Shown piece after piece: positions 7,838 through 8,383 of a DNA stretch of 8,383 nt (its first letter is position 1; every line of letters starts with the position of its first letter). The stretch comes from Bacteroidota bacterium (lineage in GTDB: Bacteria > Bacteroidota > Rhodothermia > Rhodothermales > JAAAOL01), in assembly GCA_009908885.1 (NCBI GenBank), contig JAAAOL010000463.1, positions 1-8,383 of the forward strand. The letters are read 5' to 3'. A program made the position numbers and the translations under genes. The notes beneath the pieces are model-generated. The model was not told the origin of the DNA. It did no database searches and saw nothing but the letters and a program-made list of their open reading frames with translations.

Positions 7838-7865
7838 ATATGATGCGTATTGCGTGATGCGTGAA
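7838..7865. repeat. Imperfect heptamer tandem repeat (GCGTGAT-like)
   Basis: In 7-base phase the sequence reads ATATGAT, GCGTATT, GCGTGAT, GCGTGAA: three clear units (7845-7865) and a degenerate first one. It starts two bases after the long inverted repeat. An isolated GCGTGAT followed by GCGAGAC occurs at 7743-7756, suggesting a decayed copy of the same motif. Confidence 0.55.
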
Positions 7866-7898
7866 AAAGCGCAGATGGAGCGATGGCCCTTCCCCATC

Positions 7899-7912
7899 AC
7901 GGACCACGGACC
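7899..7912. repeat. Tandem 7-base duplication (ACGGACC x2)
   Basis: ACGGACC occurs twice in direct tandem (7899-7905 and 7906-7912), flanked by ATC on the left and AC on the right, so the repeat also reads as ATCACGG-ACCACGG-ACCACAA. It is short and could be chance, but it shares the 7-base period of the neighbouring repeat. Confidence 0.4.
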
Positions 7913-7981
7913 ACAACAGGCGACACCAGGATCCGGACATCAACCATCTGAATCAGTATTATCCCAGCGTTACGGACCCCC

Positions 7982-8001
7982 CTGTACGGCTTCGCGTACA
8001 G
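7982..8001. repeat. 7-bp hairpin upstream of the M20 gene
   Basis: CTGTACG (7982-7988) and CGTACAG (7995-8001) form a perfect 7-bp stem around the 6-base loop GCTTCG, 38 bases before the M20 ATG. No T-tract follows. It could be an operator half-site pair, a 5'-leader hairpin or the end of an upstream transcript. Confidence 0.45.
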
Positions 8002-8039
8002 ATACATCTACTGATCAGCGGTCGACTGCCTGAGCGTAT

Positions 8040-8383
8040 ATGGATTCGGTGCTTGCCCCCCCGACGGAGACGTTCAATGATCTCTCATCGATATCGAGCC
8101 TTCGGGACCTGCCCCCCGCCTTCTGCGAGTCGCTCGTTCGCATCCGGCGGCACCTGCACCAGCATCCGGAGCTGGGCTTCGAGGAAGAGTCTACGTCCCG
8201 CTTCATCCGGGAAACGTTAGAGCGGCACGACCTGACCGTCCGCGGCCCGATCGCCGAGACCGGCCTCTTCGTCGACATCCACGGCGAGCACCCCGGCGGC
8301 TGCATCGGCTACCGGGCCGACATCGACGCGCTGCCCATCCGGGACGCCAAGCAGGTGCCCTACGCCTCGCGCAATCCCGGCGT
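8040..8383 (+). CDS. M20-family amidohydrolase/metallopeptidase, N-terminal part (runs off the edge)
   Basis: The first 114 codons are present and the frame is still open at the window edge. RRHLHQHPELGFEEE (36-50) and YRADIDALPI (91-100) are hallmark segments of the M20D amidohydrolases (hippurate hydrolase, N-acyl-amino-acid and IAA-amino-acid amidohydrolase group). These cleave an acyl group from an amino acid with a two-metal site; PYASRNPG (107-114) should be followed by the metal-binding HACGHD motif beyond the edge. The ATG at 8040 is the first possible start: an in-frame TGA lies three codons upstream (8031-8033). About 30 residues precede the conserved region, somewhat long for the family. 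A run of seven C (8056-8062) falls in codons 6-8. The exact substrate cannot be told from this portion. Confidence 0.88.
   Translation, partial: MDSVLAPPTETFNDLSSISSLRDLPPAFCESLVRIRRHLHQHPELGFEEESTSRFIRETLERHDLTVRGPIAETGLFVDIHGEHPGGCIGYRADIDALPIRDAKQVPYASRNPG

Larger units (their letters stand above)
7671..8039. other. Structured intergenic region, no gene
   Basis: This 369-base spacer between the vWA gene and the M20 gene carries no credible protein. The open frames across it are short, lack motifs and overlap the M20 N-terminus out of frame. It contains a bulged inverted repeat (7782-7835), heptamer tandem repeats (7845-7865 and 7899-7912) and a hairpin (7982-8001), each listed separately. 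The 10-mer GCGTGATGCG occurs twice, at 7743-7752 and 7852-7861. The M20 promoter probably lies here, but I could not assign one. Confidence 0.6.

Noticed and set aside
7838..8001. CRISPR-like array in the repeat-rich spacer
   Set aside because: The units are only 7 bases and directly adjacent, with no spacers of regular length and no cas genes.
7767..8220. Two short plus-strand frames (7767-8033 and 7861-8220) in the spacer and M20 5' end
   Set aside because: No motif, no start signal, and the second overlaps the M20 gene in another frame; the repeats here fit non-coding DNA.

Overview
This window looks like ordinary chromosomal DNA from a high-GC member of the Bacteroidota/Rhodothermota group. 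A halophilic or thermophilic Rhodothermia-type organism (Salinibacter, Rhodothermus and relatives) fits best. Three things point there. The subtilase ends in a Por/type IX secretion (T9SS) sorting domain and belongs to the Bacteroidota-type subtilase branch. The coding DNA is strongly GC-biased at third codon positions. None of the five start codons has a convincing Shine-Dalgarno sequence, as is usual in this group. The lineage is an inference; no rRNA or lineage marker gene is present.

Layout from left to right. Positions 1-417 hold no gene I can recognise and serve at least partly as the leader of a DEAD-box RNA helicase (418-1545, RhlE type). A tRNA-Leu with anticodon UAA (1570-1655, minus strand) converges on the helicase with a 24-base gap; a candidate Bacteroidota-type promoter lies just upstream of the tRNA. 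A two-domain cytidine deaminase (1810-2607) follows, with a zinc site only in its C-terminal half. It is closed by a clear intrinsic terminator (2629-2659). Next comes a two-gene unit: a CaCA-family Na+/Ca2+ (or cation/Ca2+) exchanger (2690-3649) whose stop overlaps the start of a secreted T9SS subtilase (3649-5340) in a TGATG junction. A 170-base gap with a small inverted repeat precedes a membrane-anchored von Willebrand factor A (vWA)/BatA-like protein with a degenerate glutamine-amidotransferase-like domain (5511-7670). A 369-base intergenic region (7671-8039) is rich in structure: a long bulged inverted repeat, two families of 7-base tandem repeats and a 7-bp hairpin. The window ends inside an M20-family amidohydrolase/peptidase (8040 to the edge).

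The genes do not form one pathway. RNA remodelling, pyrimidine salvage, Ca2+ transport, extracellular proteolysis and envelope functions sit side by side. The only tight functional suggestion is the translational coupling of a Ca2+ exporter with a protease family that usually needs Ca2+. The points most worth a second look are the mosaic codon usage inside the subtilase, the deaminase's catalytically dead N-terminal domain, and the structured spacer before the M20 gene. I see no CRISPR array, insertion sequence, phage gene or defence system.
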